This document shows positions 55,021 to 64,000 of a stretch of 64,000 bases of DNA, one piece after another. The position numbers were made by a program, and so were the translations under genes. The notes below the pieces were generated by a model, which saw only the letters and a list, made by a program, of their open reading frames with translations, was not told the DNA's origin and did not search any database. The first letter of the stretch is position 1. Every line of letters begins with the position of its first letter. Source of the stretch: Poa pratensis (taxonomy: Eukaryota; Streptophyta; Magnoliopsida; Poales; Poaceae); NCBI GenBank assembly GCA_947311845.1, contig CAMZMU010000107.1, positions 42,035,983 to 42,099,982 on the forward strand, given 5' to 3'.

Positions 55021-55035
55021 TTGGTAATAATCAAT

Positions 55036-56690
55036 TGATACGTCTCAAATGTATCCATAATTTCTGATGTTTCATGCTTGTTTTATATCAATGTCACATG
55101 TTTTATATACACTTTATATCATTTTTATGCATTTTCCGGGACTAACCTATTAACAAGATGCCGAAGTGCCAGTTCCTGTTTTCTGCTGTTTTTGGTTCCA
55201 GAAAATCACTTCTGCAAATATTCTCGGAATTGCACGAAACAAAAGGCCAAGTCCCTATTTTTCCAGCACCGTCACGGAGTCCGAAGGAGAGACAAAGTGG
55301 TGCCACGAGGTGGCCACACCATATGGCGGCGCGGTGGGCCCCCTGGCCGCGCCACCAGGTGAGGTGGGCCCCTCGGGCCTCCACCGACGCTGCCCCTTCG
55401 CCTATAAGTTCCCCCCGACGCGAAAACCCTAAAAAATCCTGTCATACTCCACGAAGAGTTTCGCAGCGCCGCCGCCATCGACGACAAGTTTCGGGGGACA
55501 GAATCTCTGTTCCGGCACGCCGTCGGGACGGGGAAGTGCCCCCGGAGCCATCTCCATCGACTCCATCGCCATCTCCAGCGCCGCCGCCGCGCCGTGGCTG
55601 CAGCGGGCCGCCGTCTCCTCTCCGGGCTGCACCTCTTCATCAACCTCTCCATCAAGTGTGCTCACCATGACCATGTGTGAGTAGTCTCCCCGAGGCTGAG
55701 GGCTCTACCGGTAGCTATGTGGTTCATCTCTCTCTCCCATGGTGTGATCTTTATGTGATCGTGTGTATTGCTAGTATCGCTGAATACATTAATAATGTTT
55801 ATGCTACTCAAGTGATTTTGTCTAGTTTCTGGAGTCATTGTGACAACACGGTATCAAGGTGACATTGTGGGTACTTGTGTGACTCTATGAATAATTTAGA
55901 CATTTATCATGGCTTATTCTTGGGAATTGTGGTGTTTGTTTACTCAGACTTTGAGGTGTGCTCTTGCAGCCCTACGCATAGTACTCTTGCTTCATCAAGA
56001 AGGAGAATAATCCTGAGCAGTATTTACTTGTGTTCAGTTGTGCTAATCTAGTTGAATATGTAGATGTTACTCTTTATCTATATGCACTCTATAGGTTACT
56101 TTAATATGAACTCCGGTACTCTCCACGGTGTAACGGTGACAGTGTGTGCACCGTGTGTGACTCCTTTATGACGTTGTGGCGCTTGTTTACTCCGGCTTGA
56201 GGTGTGCTTTTGTAGCCCTACACAATGAATGGTGTTTGTTATCCAACAAGAGAGTGTTTAAGAGTAGCTTTTATTATTCAGTTATGAGATCATTGTTGAG
56301 AGTGTCCACTAGTGAAAGTATGATCCCTAGGCCTTGTTTCTAAGCATTGAAACACCGTTTACAACAAGTTCTGCTACATGTTTGCTTGCTGCCATTTTTA
56401 TTCCAGATTGCAATTACACTTATAATCATCCATATTACTTGTATTTCACTATCTCTTCGCCGAACTAGTGCACCTATACATCTGACAAGTGTATTGGGTG
56501 TGTTGGGGACACAAGAGACTTCTTGTATATTAATTGCAGGGTTGCTTGAGAGGGATATCTTTGACCTCTACCTCCCTGAGTTCGATAAACCTTGGGTGAT
56601 TCACTTAAGGGAAACTTGCTGCTGTTCTACAAACCTCTGCTCTTGGAGGCCCAACACTGTCTACAAGAATAGAAGCACACGTAGACATCA
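55036..56690 (+). repeat. 5' LTR of a Ty3-type element
   Basis: About 1,655 bp, from TGATACGTCTCAAATG to ...GTAGACATCA, 10 nt before the primer site. The middle is GC-rich (55300-55670) with a CCTATAAGTTCC TATA-like word near 55400 that suits a promoter. The 3' LTR is not in the window, so the element is truncated or interrupted. Confidence 0.8.
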
Positions 56691-56700
56691 AGCTATTTTC

Positions 56701-56718
56701 TGGCGCCGTTGCCGGGGA
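56701..56718 (+). other. Primer-binding site, tRNA-Asp type
   Basis: TGGCGCCGTTGCCGGGGA, identical to the reverse-strand site at 1175-1192. Confidence 0.9.
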
Positions 56719-56800
56719 GGTAAGCGTTGGAAGGTATCTCCTTTAGATTCTGCAATTATTTCTTTTTGTTTCTTGTTTTTATTTTCACTAGTTAGGCTTA

Positions 56801-58867
56801 ATGGAAAACAACAAAAAAATTAGAGATCTCTATGAACTTTATATGGAATTAGGACATGATGCTTTTGAAGAGAAAATTAAAAAACCTATGGAGGCTTGTT
56901 TGCATAATAGTGGTAGTAATGTTATTAGTATAAATTCTTTGGACACCATTATTGCTAAGGCTGTGGAAAAGCCTAAGCTTGGGGAAGCTAGTTTATATGA
57001 AAATAATCTTTTTTGCTCCTCAGCTATGGAGGAATTATTTTGCCTTGATAATGCTTTGTCTCCAATATGTGATAATTCTAATGATGTTTGTGATATTCCA
57101 AATCCACCTGTTGAAAGTATTTCTTTTAAAATACCTATGAAAATTGTTGAAAGGGTTATGAATGATCAGTATGCAGGGGATGGATCAATCCATCCAAGTG
57201 CTCACTTGTCGAAACTTACAGAACTTTGTGAGTTATTTAAGGTTGCAGGTTTATCAAGAGAAAATGTCATGAGGAAACTATTTCCATTGTCACTTAAGGA
57301 CAAAGCAAAGGAATGGTATAGGCTGCTGGATGAACAACCTTCGAATTGGAAACAGCTTGAATCTCTCTTTTACTCTAAATTTTATCCTCTTCATGAAGTG
57401 CATCTAGATAGGAATTACATTTATAATTTTTACCCTCATGATGGAGAAAGCATTGCTCAAGCTTGGGGAAGGCTGAAAACATTAATACTCAAATGTCCTA
57501 ACCATGAGCTTTCTGAGGAAATAATTGTTACTAATTTTTATGCAAGGCTTTCAGGTCATTACAAGGATTATGTAGATGCATGTTCACATGGTTCTTTCAC
57601 AAGCAAGAAGGTTGAAGCTAGATGGGATATTCTTGAAAGAATTCAAAACAATGCTGAGGATTGGGAGAATGACAAAGGTAAAGAATCAGGTATAAACTAT
57701 GAATATGATTGCATTAAGTCTTTCGTTGAAACTGCTAGTTTTCAAGAGCTTAGTGCTAAATATGGTCTTGATTCTCAAATTATTGTTGATTGTTTTAGAA
57801 CCTTTGCTTCTCATATTAATGTTCCTAAAGAAAATTGGGACGTGTATCATGAACCTTTCAAAGACACTTGCATGGAAAATGAAATTGTTGTTAATGATTG
57901 CAATAAACATGCTCAAACTTCTGAAAATACTATTTCTTATAAGCATGTTAATTTTTGTGGAATGCATAGACCTTGTGGAATTAATCAAATCGAAGATGAA
58001 TATTGTATCCATCATAGGAATGAAAAAACTAGAACATGGTACAAGGCTCTAAGAGATCTTGGTGAAAAAGTTTGTGACCTCCATCCTTTTATTTGTGAAC
58101 TTTGCTATGAAGTGGGTCATTTTAATTTTCAATGTTCAGGTCATGATAATAGCCTTTCGAATCCAATTACTGCAAATTTGTATTGTGATAACATGATCAC
58201 TCCTAATCAACATGATGAACTTACATTATTTTTGGGGTGTGAAGAGTTATCAAGAAAAACTTCCTTGTTAGATATGAGTGATCTTGATATGAATAGTGTG
58301 TTGCATGGATGTTATCTCTATTGTGTTAATAATTGCCATGCTAACACCTACATACAAAATATTATAAAGGATGAGACTTTACCAAAGTATGACAGGACTA
58401 ATATGTGTTTTGTTCTCATTAATGAAAGAGAGGAGTCCCCCCAAGTTTCTTCCATTGTCTCTAATACTAAACCAGGTTATGTGGAGGAGCTTCCTTTCAA
58501 ACCTCTCCCTCCTAAAGATAAAAAGAAGAGGGGAAAGAAGAAGAAGAAGAGGAGTAAAAGGAGAGAGGAAACGGTATCTTCTCCCAAACTTGTTGCTCCT
58601 GTTACAATTGATACTTATAATTCTGAATTCGATGATTCTGAACTTGATGATGAACCTATGCCTGTTACTTATATTAGTGATCATGATTGGGAAAATGAAA
58701 CTACTTTTGATATTGAAAATCTTTGGGGTACCAATTCTGAAAATGATGATATTAATGATTGCCATACTATTAGTACTATCCATGTTTCTTCCAATGATGA
58801 TATGAAAAGCTCTAAGCTTGGGGATGAGGTGTTTGAAAATCCTTTTGCTAGTAATAATTATATATGA
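56801..58867 (+). CDS. Gag polyprotein of a non-autonomous Ty3-type retrotransposon (intact frame)
   Basis: 688 residues from the ATG at 56801 to TGA at 58867. A Retrotrans_gag capsid domain lies at about residues 130-288 (LCELFKVAGLSRENVMRKLF, AKEWYRLLDEQP, AQAWGRLKTLILKCPNHEL). A CCHC zinc knuckle CELCYEVGHFNFQC (C-x2-C-x4-H-x4-C) is at 432-445 for RNA binding. A lysine/arginine cluster (KDKKKRGKKKKKRSKRREE) lies near 571-590, followed by an acidic tail (EFDDSELDDEPMP). There is no protease, RT or integrase here or in the 2 kb that follow, so it would depend on a partner element. Codon use is AT-rich, unlike the host genes. Confidence 0.9.
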   Translation: MENNKKIRDLYELYMELGHDAFEEKIKKPMEACLHNSGSNVISINSLDTIIAKAVEKPKLGEASLYENNLFCSSAMEELFCLDNALSPICDNSNDVCDIPNPPVESISFKIPMKIVERVMNDQYAGDGSIHPSAHLSKLTELCELFKVAGLSRENVMRKLFPLSLKDKAKEWYRLLDEQPSNWKQLESLFYSKFYPLHEVHLDRNYIYNFYPHDGESIAQAWGRLKTLILKCPNHELSEEIIVTNFYARLSGHYKDYVDACSHGSFTSKKVEARWDILERIQNNAEDWENDKGKESGINYEYDCIKSFVETASFQELSAKYGLDSQIIVDCFRTFASHINVPKENWDVYHEPFKDTCMENEIVVNDCNKHAQTSENTISYKHVNFCGMHRPCGINQIEDEYCIHHRNEKTRTWYKALRDLGEKVCDLHPFICELCYEVGHFNFQCSGHDNSLSNPITANLYCDNMITPNQHDELTLFLGCEELSRKTSLLDMSDLDMNSVLHGCYLYCVNNCHANTYIQNIIKDETLPKYDRTNMCFVLINEREESPQVSSIVSNTKPGYVEELPFKPLPPKDKKKRGKKKKKRSKRREETVSSPKLVAPVTIDTYNSEFDDSELDDEPMPVTYISDHDWENETTFDIENLWGTNSENDDINDCHTISTIHVSSNDDMKSSKLGDEVFENPFASNNYI

Positions 58868-60840
58868 GACCTCTTCTCCTAGTGATGTGTTTGAAAATCT
58901 TTTGCTATTGCTGATTATATGTTTGATACATCTCCTTCTATTAAAAATAATGATATGTTTACATGAACACAGTTTGGAAGATAACTATTCTATTGCTTAT
59001 GATGATACTATGCCTCCAGTCTTTGATAATTATTATAAAGAATACTATGACATAGGTTATAATTACAGTCATCCTCATGAAACTTGTCATAGTTATGGAG
59101 AGATTACCCAAAACCATCCCTTTAATATACAACTTGTCTATCATGTTCGAGTTCTTTATGATGATCCTGCCCCATTGTTATTAATGAGAAGAACTTTTCT
59201 TATGTGGAAAATAAGATACTTTTGTGCATATGGATCATGGTAAGAATGTTTCATGTGATGGTTATATTGTGGATTTTATCAATGATGCTACTGAAAGTTT
59301 TTATGAGAGAGGGAGACATGGATTCATATATCTCAATAATATCAAGTCTCCTCTCTTTTTGTTGAAATTTTTGAAGTTGCACTTGTTTTGTCTTTCTATG
59401 CTAGTAGCTTCATGCATCAATAATTTGTTTTCTTACAAGATTCTTTGCATAGGAAGTGGGTTAGACTTAAATGTGTTTGGTATTTGCTTTTTGATGCTCT
59501 CTTATATTCAACTCTTATACATATGAGAGCATTATCAAAATACTATGCCTAGCTAAAAGGCTTTAAAGAAAAGCGCTTATGGGAGACAACCCATGTTTTT
59601 ATTTTCTGTTATTTTTGTTTTCTTTGAGTCAAGGAGTTTGTACTTCTGTAGCAACTCCTTTGTATCTTTATTTTATTGCATTGTTGTGCCAAGTAAAGTT
59701 CTTTATTGAAAGTTGATGCAAGATTTGGATTTCTGCGCAGTAACAGATTTTTAGCTGTCACGAATTTGAGCTTTTCTCCCTGAGAAAATTCAAAAATTCT
59801 AAAAATCACGCATCTTCCTCAGATATGTACGCAACTTTCATTAATTTGGCCAGATCCATCTGAGCAACTTAAGTGCCTCGAAAAAATTCGTCTTCACAGA
59901 CTGTTCTGTTTTTGACAGATTCTGCCTTTTGTTTTGCATTCGCTCTTTTACGATGTTTGTGTGGATTTCTTTGCTCCACAAAGCATTGGTGGCTGTAGCT
60001 AATGTCCAGAAGCTTTGGGAATGATTGTATCATTACAGAATATGAGAATTTTTGATTATGCACTAACCCTCTAATGAGAACTGTTTCGAGTTTGGTGTGA
60101 AGGAAGTTTTCAAGGATCAAGCGAGAAGGGTGATATTATGTGATCAAGAAGAGTGAAAAGCCTAAGCTTGGGGATGCCCCCGTGGTTCATCCCACCATAT
60201 TCAAGAGACTCAAGCGTCTAAGCTTGGGGATGCCCAAGGCATCCCCTTCTTCATCAACAACTTATCAGGTCATCTCTAGTGAAACTATATTTTAATTCTT
60301 TCACATCTTATGCGCTTTACTTGGAGCGTCTGTGTGCTTTTATTTTTGTTTTTGTTTGAATAAATTCGGATCCTAGCAATCCTTGTGTGGGAGAGAGACA
60401 CGCTCCGCTTTTTCATGTGAATACTCATGTTCTTCACTTATATTTGTTGAGTATTCTTAACTAGCTACTGCAGTGCTTTTAGCTCCTGTTTTTCATGCAT
60501 CTCTTCGAGCTGTTAGCACTTGTTTATAAATACTCTCTTGCTGCATTATATTATCATTTGGAGAGTTTATGTTTAAATAAGTTGATTGGTGTTTGTTGGA
60601 AAAAGAAAATGCTACATGTGGTAGTGGTATGATGAAAAACTTGCATAGTCTTGTAGATCATTGAAACTTTGATAACTTGATTCTTTGCAAATGTTTTGAG
60701 GTATTAGATGGTAAAGCTTGCTGGTTAATTAAGTTAAAAACATTAGTGGATTGTTGTCTTTGATCTTGTACCGTACTACAAACTATACTAAAATTGTTGA
60801 AGGTGTAGTTGGATTTGATAGCTTTCCGTGTCTGAAAGTT
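58868..60840 (+). mobile_element. 3' internal region of the same Ty3-type element, no pol
   Basis: It continues with broken Gag-like Asp/Asn-rich coding (to about 59240), then long non-coding DNA. CCTAAGCTTGGGGATGCCC occurs twice near 60155-60240. No pol domain and no LTR were found. The change to CACTA sequence occurs between about 60840 and 61100; the exact joint is not clear. Confidence 0.65.
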
Positions 60841-61188
60841 CATCGTAGTAACTAAGTTGTGCTGACCGGCACCACCTCGGTGAGCCTCTTTTTTATCTTT
60901 TATTTTAAAAAATTACTTGTATGATTTGAATGCATAATTATTTTTTCTTGTATAATTTTCTTATGTTTTTTTATATGTATAGTGTCATGGTTTTGCTATC
61001 CGTCCCCGTCGGCCCTCGTCTGGTCTAAGATTCGGATGTGGTATATTTTTATCACTATTTATTTTGTTTCGTGTTTATAACAATCATGCCGACCAACTTG
61101 ACATAGATATGTTTTTATTTAGGAGGTAGTTGAACCGGAAATTCTAGCCAACCCTATTGTCGAGTTTTTTTTAAAAGAAAACAACGAT

Positions 61189-61473
61189 TTGAAAGCAAAA
61201 TTGAAGATAAGTGAAGATATTCGTCTCCAATGCCTAGAAAAGAAGATGGTATTGGACTTGAAGATTGCCGATATCGTTGATGCTCACGGGGTCGAGCTTG
61301 CCGACGTCGTCGCTGCCTACGAGATGAAGATGGATGCAATGCGCTTGAAGCTTAAAAAGATTAGAAAATATGTCATTAGTCAAGAGGCTTGGTATCATTA
61401 TGTTGTTGGTTCAATAGTTACCTTAGTTGCGATTCTGATCGCATTTGTTGTTGGTTTTAAATTCTTTAGATAA
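61189..61473 (+). CDS. Small coiled-coil protein with C-terminal membrane segment, CACTA-associated
   Basis: 94 residues. Charged heptads (KLKISEDIRLQCLEKKMVLD, AAYEMKMDAMRLKLKKIRKY) precede SQEAWYHYVVGSIVTLVAIL, then a hydrophobic segment ending VVGFKFFR. The EAWYHYxVGSIVTLVAI tail is one I know from Triticeae CACTA elements; its role is unknown. The 5' part may be an exon continuing from about 61110. Confidence 0.6.
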   Translation: MKAKLKISEDIRLQCLEKKMVLDLKIADIVDAHGVELADVVAAYEMKMDAMRLKLKKIRKYVISQEAWYHYVVGSIVTLVAILIAFVVGFKFFR

Positions 61474-61573
61474 TTGTATTCTAGTTTCAATTAATTTATG
61501 TTTTATGAGAACTATGTATTACATTTGGTCACTACTCTACTTTGGTTTTAATGTGATGAACTTGTATTAATGA

Positions 61574-62221
61574 ATGGTCTGTTTCCTATTATGTTGGTTT
61601 ACCATAATGGGTTTTAGCGGTGATTTGCAGATGAGTCATCCATGGATGTACGTTGACCGACGCTCTAAAGAGTACATGGACGGCGTGCAGTCTTTTCTCA
61701 AAGTGGCTAAGGATAACAAGGGGCCGAATGGTTTTATGTGTTGTCCATGCAGTAAATGTCAGAATGAGAAGGATTACTCTGACACAGACACCCTTCACTT
61801 CCACCTGATAACTTCTGGTTTCATGCCCGGCTATAATTGTTGGACCAAGCACGGAGAAAAAGGGGTTATGATGGAAAACAACGAAGAAGAAGAGAACGAT
61901 GACAACTACATGTACCCTGAATACGATGGTAACGCAACAGGGGAAGCTGATGATGAAGAGGTAACAGATGATCCCATCATACATGATGATTTACGTGGGG
62001 TCATCGTTGATGCACATACCCTAGCAGAAACTACACTTGAGAAGTTGAAGTTGGAGCGCATGTTAGAGGATCACAAAACAAAGTTGTACCCAACTTGCGA
62101 AGATGGCAACACAAAGCTCGGTACCACACTGAAATTATTGCAATGGAAGGCAGAGAATGGTTTATCTGACAAGGGATTTGAGAGTTTACTAAAAATAGTA
62201 AGCAAAAGCTCCGGCTGGTAA
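61574..62221 (+). CDS. Transposase-associated domain protein of CACTA element
   Basis: The likely start is the ATG at 61634 (MSHPWMYVDRRSKEYMDGVQ); frames upstream to 61574 are open but lack the domain. The segment MYVDRRSKEYMDGVQSFLKV, CCPCSKCQN (C-x2-C) and HLITSGFMPGYNCWTKHGE is the Transpos_assoc (PF13963-type) N-terminal domain of plant CACTA TNP2 proteins, with its Cys/His zinc-like pattern. An acidic spacer and LLQWKAENGLSDKGFESLLK follow, leading towards the TNP2 domain. A TAA at 62219-62221 ends the frame. Confidence 0.85.
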   Translation: MVCFLLCWFTIMGFSGDLQMSHPWMYVDRRSKEYMDGVQSFLKVAKDNKGPNGFMCCPCSKCQNEKDYSDTDTLHFHLITSGFMPGYNCWTKHGEKGVMMENNEEEENDDNYMYPEYDGNATGEADDEEVTDDPIIHDDLRGVIVDAHTLAETTLEKLKLERMLEDHKTKLYPTCEDGNTKLGTTLKLLQWKAENGLSDKGFESLLKIVSKSSGW

Positions 62222-63470
62222 CGAATTGCCTGACAGTGCGTATGAAGCAAAGAAGATTATCTGCCCTCTAGGATTAGATGTGCAGAAGATACATGCACGC
62301 ATTAATGACTGCATCCTCTACCGTGGTGAGAAGTACGAGAATTTGAATGAATGCCGGTATGCGGTGCATTGCGGTATGATCAGAGCAGATGACCCTGGTG
62401 ATGTTGAGGGCTAGCCCCCTGGAAGAGGGTTCCTGCCAAGGTGATGTGGTACGCTCCTATAATACCACGGTTGAAACATTTGTTCAGAAACAAAGAGCAT
62501 GCCAAGTTGTTGCGATGGCACAAAGAAGACCGCAAGAGCGACGAGATGTTGAGACACCGGGCTGATGGGTCGCAGTGGAGAAAAATCGATACAGAGTACA
62601 AGGACTTTGCGTGTGACGCAATGAACTTAAGGTTTGGTCTCAGCACGGATGGCTTTAATCCTTTTGGGGAGCAGAGCAGCAGTCATAGCACCTGACCTGT
62701 GACTCTATGTATCTATAACCTTCCTCCTTGGTTGTGCATGAAGCGGAAGTTCATTATGATGCCAGTGCTCATCCAAGGCCCGAAGCAACCCGGTAACAAC
62801 ATTGATGTGTACCTGAGGCCATTAGTTGATGAACTTTTACAGTTGTGGGCTGATGAAGGGGTACGTGTGTGGGATGAGTACAAACAACAGGAATTTAACC
62901 TACGAGCGTTGTTGTTTTAACCATCAATGATTGGCCTGCTCTTAGTAACATTTCAGGACAGTCAAACAAGGGATACAATGCATGCACGCACTGTTTAGAT
63001 AAGACTGAAAGTATATATATAGGTAAAAAGAATGTGTACCCAGGTCATCGTCGATTTCTTACAACTAAGCATCCCCTAAGAAAGAAAGGCAAGCAACATT
63101 TCAAAGGTGAGGCAGATCACCGGCCGAAGCCACCCCTCCAAAGTGGTGAAGATATATATGATGCGGTCAAGGATTTAGATGTAATCTTTGGAAAGGGTCC
63201 TGGCGGACAGCCTGTTCCGAAGGACGCTAACAACCACGTTCCCCTATGGAAGAAGAAGTCTATATTTTGGGAACTAACCTATTAGAAAATCCTAAAGGTC
63301 CGCTCTGCAATCGACGTGATGCACGTGACGAAGAATGTTTGCGTGAACCTGCTAGGCTTCTTGGGCGTGTATGGGAAGGCAAAAGATACTCCGAAAGCAC
63401 GAGAGAACCAGCAACTTTTGAAAGACCCAAAGAACCTGCATCCAATGAGGACGGATAAAGGACGTCTACG
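62222..63470 (+). pseudogene. TNP2-type CACTA transposase, multiple stops and frameshifts
   Basis: Broken continuation of the transposase: ELPDSAYEAKKIICPLGLDV, CILYRGEKYENLNECRY, then (other frames) LRHRADGSQWRKIDTEYKDF, NLRFGLSTDGFNPFGEQSSS, YNLPPWLCMKRKFIMMPVLI, GPKQPGNNIDVYLRPLVDEL and the KKNVYPGHRRFL region. The pieces are in the correct order for TNP2 (PF02992-type), the catalytic part that excises and integrates CACTA elements. At least four stops or shifts are present, so it is inactive. Confidence 0.85.
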
Positions 63471-64000
63471 TACTGCTAGCTACGTTCTTACCAAAGAAGA
63501 GAAGGAGATATTTTTTGAAGTCCTGAGCAGTATGAAGGTCCCGTCTGGCTTCTCGTCGAATATAAAGGGAATGATAAATATGGCAGAGAAAAAGTTCCAG
63601 AACCTAAAGTCTCATGACTGCCACGTGCTTATGACTCAATTGCTTCCGGTTGCATTGCGGGGGCTTCTACCGGAAAATGTTCAAGTATCCATTGTTCAGC
63701 TATGTGCGTTCCGCAATGCAATTTCGCAGAAGTCAATCAGTCCAACCACTCTAGTAAGGTTACAGAAGGATGTGGCTCAATGTCTCGTTAGTTTTGAGTT
63801 GGTGTTCCCACCATCCTTCTTCACTATTATGACACATCTCCTAGTACACCTGGTCGACGAGATTCTCATTCTGGGTCCTGTATTTCTACACAATATGTTC
63901 CCCTTTGAGAGGTTCATCGGAGTCTTGAAGAAGTATGTTCATAACCGTGCTAGGCCAGAAGGAAGCATCTCCAAAGGCTATGGAACAGAGGAGGTCATTG
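63471..64000 (+). pseudogene. DUF4218 segment of CACTA transposase, cut by the window end
   Basis: The forward frame carries TASYVLTKEEKEIFFEVLSS, SHDCHVLMTQLLPVALRGLL, LFPPSFFTIMTHLLVHLVDE-like text and MFPFERFIGVLKKYVHNRAR, then PEGSISKGYGTEEVI at the edge. This is the DUF4218 domain that follows TNP2 in plant CACTA transposases. This part is open to position 64000. Confidence 0.85.

Larger units (their letters stand above)
60841..64000 (+). mobile_element. CACTA (En/Spm) transposon, decayed, continues past the window
   Basis: It contains, in order, a small coiled-coil/membrane-tail ORF, a transposase-associated domain, TNP2 transposase pieces and a DUF4218 segment, all forward. The CACTACAAGAAA-type terminal repeat was not found upstream, so the left end is lost, interrupted, or not recognisable. 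Confidence 0.85.

Noticed and set aside
59224..59526. 100-codon hydrophobic frame after Gag
   Set aside because: AT-rich sequence in the non-coding 3' part of the element; no domain and out of phase with Gag-like coding.
1..64000. tRNA, rRNA or organelle-derived genes
   Set aside because: No cloverleaf with A/B boxes or rRNA-like sequence was recognised by reading; only tRNA-complementary primer sites were found.

Overview
The window looks like nuclear DNA of a grass, most likely Triticeae (wheat/Aegilops/barley group). The clues are GC-rich first exons beside AT-rich introns, GT-AG introns, Stowaway-type MITEs, long-LTR Ty3 elements with a tRNA-Asp-type primer site, a CACTA transposon, LINE fragments, and grass-expanded families (FBD/LRR F-box, DUF6598). 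The species was not identified.

Layout. 1-2.1 kb: reverse-strand Ty3-type retrotransposon (gag remnants, primer-binding site, LTR). 3.95-5.6 kb: F-box/LRR gene with one frameshift. 6.8-12.0 kb: a probable Helitron on the reverse strand, holding gene-like GC-rich pieces and a nested, young, complete 3.04-kb gag-only LTR retrotransposon (TSD CCTCT). 12.7-14.5 kb: intact single-exon F-box/FBD gene. 14.2-17.5 kb and 24.9-26.8 kb: arms of an inverted segmental duplication; the right arm keeps only the 3' end of the F-box gene. Between the arms lie a three-exon DUF6598 gene with a frameshift and a six-exon cytosolic-type asparaginyl-tRNA synthetase with two frameshifts. 27-29.3 kb: copia remnant and a direct repeat split by a retroposon with a 16-bp TSD. 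29.6-37.6 kb: an apparently intact oligopeptidase B gene with 11-12 exons and MITEs in its introns. 39-51.7 kb: a cluster of three reverse-strand F-box paralogues plus flank and CDS scraps, interspersed with Helitron ends, MITEs, a Mutator-like element that carries a minisatellite and a nested retroposon, and LINE debris. 53-55 kb: LINE ORF1 (DUF4283). 55.0-60.8 kb: Ty3-type LTR element with an intact 688-aa Gag and no pol. 60.8-64 kb: decayed CACTA transposon (transposase-associated domain, TNP2, DUF4218) running off the end.

The host genes do not form a pathway. F-box proteins are substrate receptors of SCF ubiquitin ligases, AsnRS charges tRNA-Asn, and oligopeptidase B is a serine peptidase. 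The main theme is local gene duplication and decay (F-box family) in a transposon-rich setting, with several nested insertions whose order can be read from the sequence. Most broken genes differ from an open frame by one base, often within a short run of the same base, so either recent pseudogenisation or residual assembly error must be considered. I found no convincing new molecular system; the structural findings are the interesting part.
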